64,000 nucleotides of DNA from positions 124,113-188,112 of the forward strand of contig NZ_LMMP01000050.1 in assembly GCF_001422815.1 (NCBI RefSeq), given 5' to 3'. The notes beneath the pieces are model-generated. The model was not told the origin of the DNA, made no database searches, and saw nothing but the letters and a program-made list of their open reading frames with translations. Positions 63,041-64,000 of the stretch are shown in pieces. How positions within the stretch are numbered: position 1 is the stretch's first letter; every line of letters starts with the position of its first letter. Source of the DNA: Methylobacterium sp. Leaf91. GTDB lineage: Bacteria > Pseudomonadota > Alphaproteobacteria > Rhizobiales > Beijerinckiaceae. Made by a program: the position numbers and the translations under genes.

Positions 63041-64000
63041 TCAGGTGGCGTCGCCTGCGGGATCGATTGCCGTCACCTCTCCGGCATCGTCCTCACCTTC
63101 GCCTTCACCTTCGATATGCTCGACGGAGACCACGCGCTCGGTCTTCTCGGTGTTGAACACCGTGACACCCTGCGAGGCGCGGCCGACGATACGGATATCG
63201 TCCACCGGCACACGGATGAGTTGTCCGGCATTGGTCACCAGCATGATCTGGTCGGAGGGCTGGACCGGGAAGGAGGCGACGAGGTTGCCGTTGCGCGGGT
63301 TGACCCGCATGGCGGTGATGCCTTTGCCGCCGCGACCCGAGATTCGATACTCGAAGGACGAGCTGCGCTTGCCAAAGCCGCGCTCGGAGAGGGTGAGCAC
63401 GAATTGCTGGGCCGCGCCCATTTCGGCGTAGCGCTCCTGGGAGAGAAGCGGCGCATCGGTGGCGATGTCCTCGGAATCGGCATCGCCGCCCTCGGTGTCG
63501 CCGATCACGGCCCGCTGCATCTTCAGGAAGGCGCCCCGCTCCTCGGGCGTCGCATCGAAGCTGTTGAGGATCGTCATCGAGATGACGCGGTCGTCCTGCG
63601 CCAGGCTGATGCCGCGCACGCCGGTGGAATCGCGGCCCTTGAAGACGCGGACATCCTCCACCGGGAAGCGGATGCACTGGCCGGCTTGCGTGGTGAGCAG
63701 GACGTTCTGGTCGGCGCGGCAGATCTCCACGTGAACGATGTGGTCGCCCTCATCGAGCTTCATGGCGATCTTGCCGGCGCGGTTCACCTGCACGAAGTCC
63801 GAAAGCTTGTTGCGCCTCACGCCGCCGCTGGCGGTGGCGAACATGACGTCGAGCGTCTCCCAGGAGGCTTCGTCCTCGGGCAGCGGCATGATCGTGGTGA
63901 TGCGCTCCGTGCCCGCATCCATGGCGAGGATGTTGACCAGCGCCTTGCCGCGCGCGTTGGGGGCGGCCATCGGCAGGCGCCAGACCTTCTCCTTGTAGAC
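63041..64000 (-). CDS. gyrA: DNA gyrase subunit A, C-terminal part (cut by window edge)
   Basis: The visible part (about 320 residues of roughly 900) is the C-terminal DNA-wrapping beta-pinwheel domain. It has repeated blades such as VYKEKVWRLPMAAPNARGKA, VRRNKLSDFVQVNRAGKIAM, the blade ending EDVRVFKGRDSTGVRGISLA and GKGITAMRVNPRNGNLVASF. The breakage-reunion part with the catalytic Tyr lies beyond the right edge, on the same strand. The tail is acidic (EGEGEGEDDAGEVTAIDPAG). Gyrase introduces negative supercoils. The stop codon is at 63041. Confidence 0.97.
   Translation of the reverse strand, partial: VYKEKVWRLPMAAPNARGKALVNILAMDAGTERITTIMPLPEDEASWETLDVMFATASGGVRRNKLSDFVQVNRAGKIAMKLDEGDHIVHVEICRADQNVLLTTQAGQCIRFPVEDVRVFKGRDSTGVRGISLAQDDRVISMTILNSFDATPEERGAFLKMQRAVIGDTEGGDADSEDIATDAPLLSQERYAEMGAAQQFVLTLSERGFGKRSSSFEYRISGRGGKGITAMRVNPRNGNLVASFPVQPSDQIMLVTNAGQLIRVPVDDIRIVGRASQGVTVFNTEKTERVVSVEHIEGEGEGEDDAGEVTAIDPAGDAT

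Overview
The window is about 64 kb of GC-rich alphaproteobacterial chromosome. It most likely comes from Methylobacterium/Methylorubrum or a close relative in the Hyphomicrobiales. Evidence: two consecutive enzymes of the ethylmalonyl-CoA pathway (methylsuccinyl-CoA dehydrogenase and mesaconyl-CoA hydratase), an Irr/ICE-type iron box, the pal-cpoB-tilS-ftsH-glmM gene order, an NdvA-type glucan exporter, Omp25-like beta-barrels and a Kdo hydroxylase. This placement rests on gene content read by eye, not on a database search. No phage, insertion sequence, CRISPR array or rRNA operon was seen. Part of gyrA runs off the right edge.

Layout. 0-5.5 kb: urea carboxylase plus allophanate hydrolase (urea to ammonia and CO2); the carboxylase gene carries an in-frame palindromic repeat. 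5.7-7.9 kb: an IucB-like siderophore acetyltransferase divergent from a FecI-like sigma factor, with an Irr-box-like palindrome between them. 8-11 kb: tRNA-Ala(CGC), YggT, mesaconyl-CoA hydratase, TauE/SafE permease, L,D-transpeptidase. 12-16.6 kb: RND efflux adaptor and pump, ending in a double hairpin. 16.7-21.5 kb: methylsuccinyl-CoA dehydrogenase, EamA transporter, BrkB/YihY, transglutaminase-like protein. 21.6-29.7 kb: NdvA-like exporter, orphan MotA/MotB-like pair, CAP lipoprotein, large MscS channel, HNH nuclease. 29.7-33.2 kb: four exported or outer-membrane proteins on the minus strand. 33.4-40.2 kb: cell-envelope block glmM, ftsH, tilS, cpoB, pal. 40.5-46.8 kb: divergent Hpt and single-receiver genes, a PAS-GGDEF protein, hemC, an ABM monooxygenase, kdoO, an HTH protein, and Hsp20 with a probable RNA thermometer. 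47-52 kb: alpha/beta hydrolase, HisN-like phosphatase, AI-2E family protein, pxpA with an overlapping XRE regulator. 52.2-54.7 kb: the Ro60/Y-RNA locus. 54.8-64 kb: pncB, PPOX-fold protein, Mrp/ApbC, mobA, a nucleotidyltransferase-fold protein, two cyclophilins, coaD and gyrA.

The most exciting locus is 52.2-54.7 kb. A Ro60 orthologue (TROVE plus vWA) is preceded by about 840 bases without protein genes. These bases hold five tandem hairpin units that share one architecture: an outer GC stem after which CGGGCCG is read, an asymmetric internal loop, an inner stem, then G(G/A)TTATC, with a matching 3' strand around CATGNCCG. I read them as a family of Y RNAs. Unit 5 contains a circularly permuted tRNA mimic: T-arm, acceptor-like stem closed by a GCGA loop, then D-arm. 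Units 3 and 4 keep a T-arm and a closed acceptor-like hairpin, and unit 2 has almost no insert. Bacterial Ro60 and tRNA-like YrlA RNAs are known; a five-member array with graded tRNA mimicry next to one rsr gene is the part that looks new. Other leads are the ROSE-like leader of hsp20, the repeat inside the urea carboxylase gene, the Irr-box-like site, the orphan stator pair and a frameshifted remnant near 35.3 kb.
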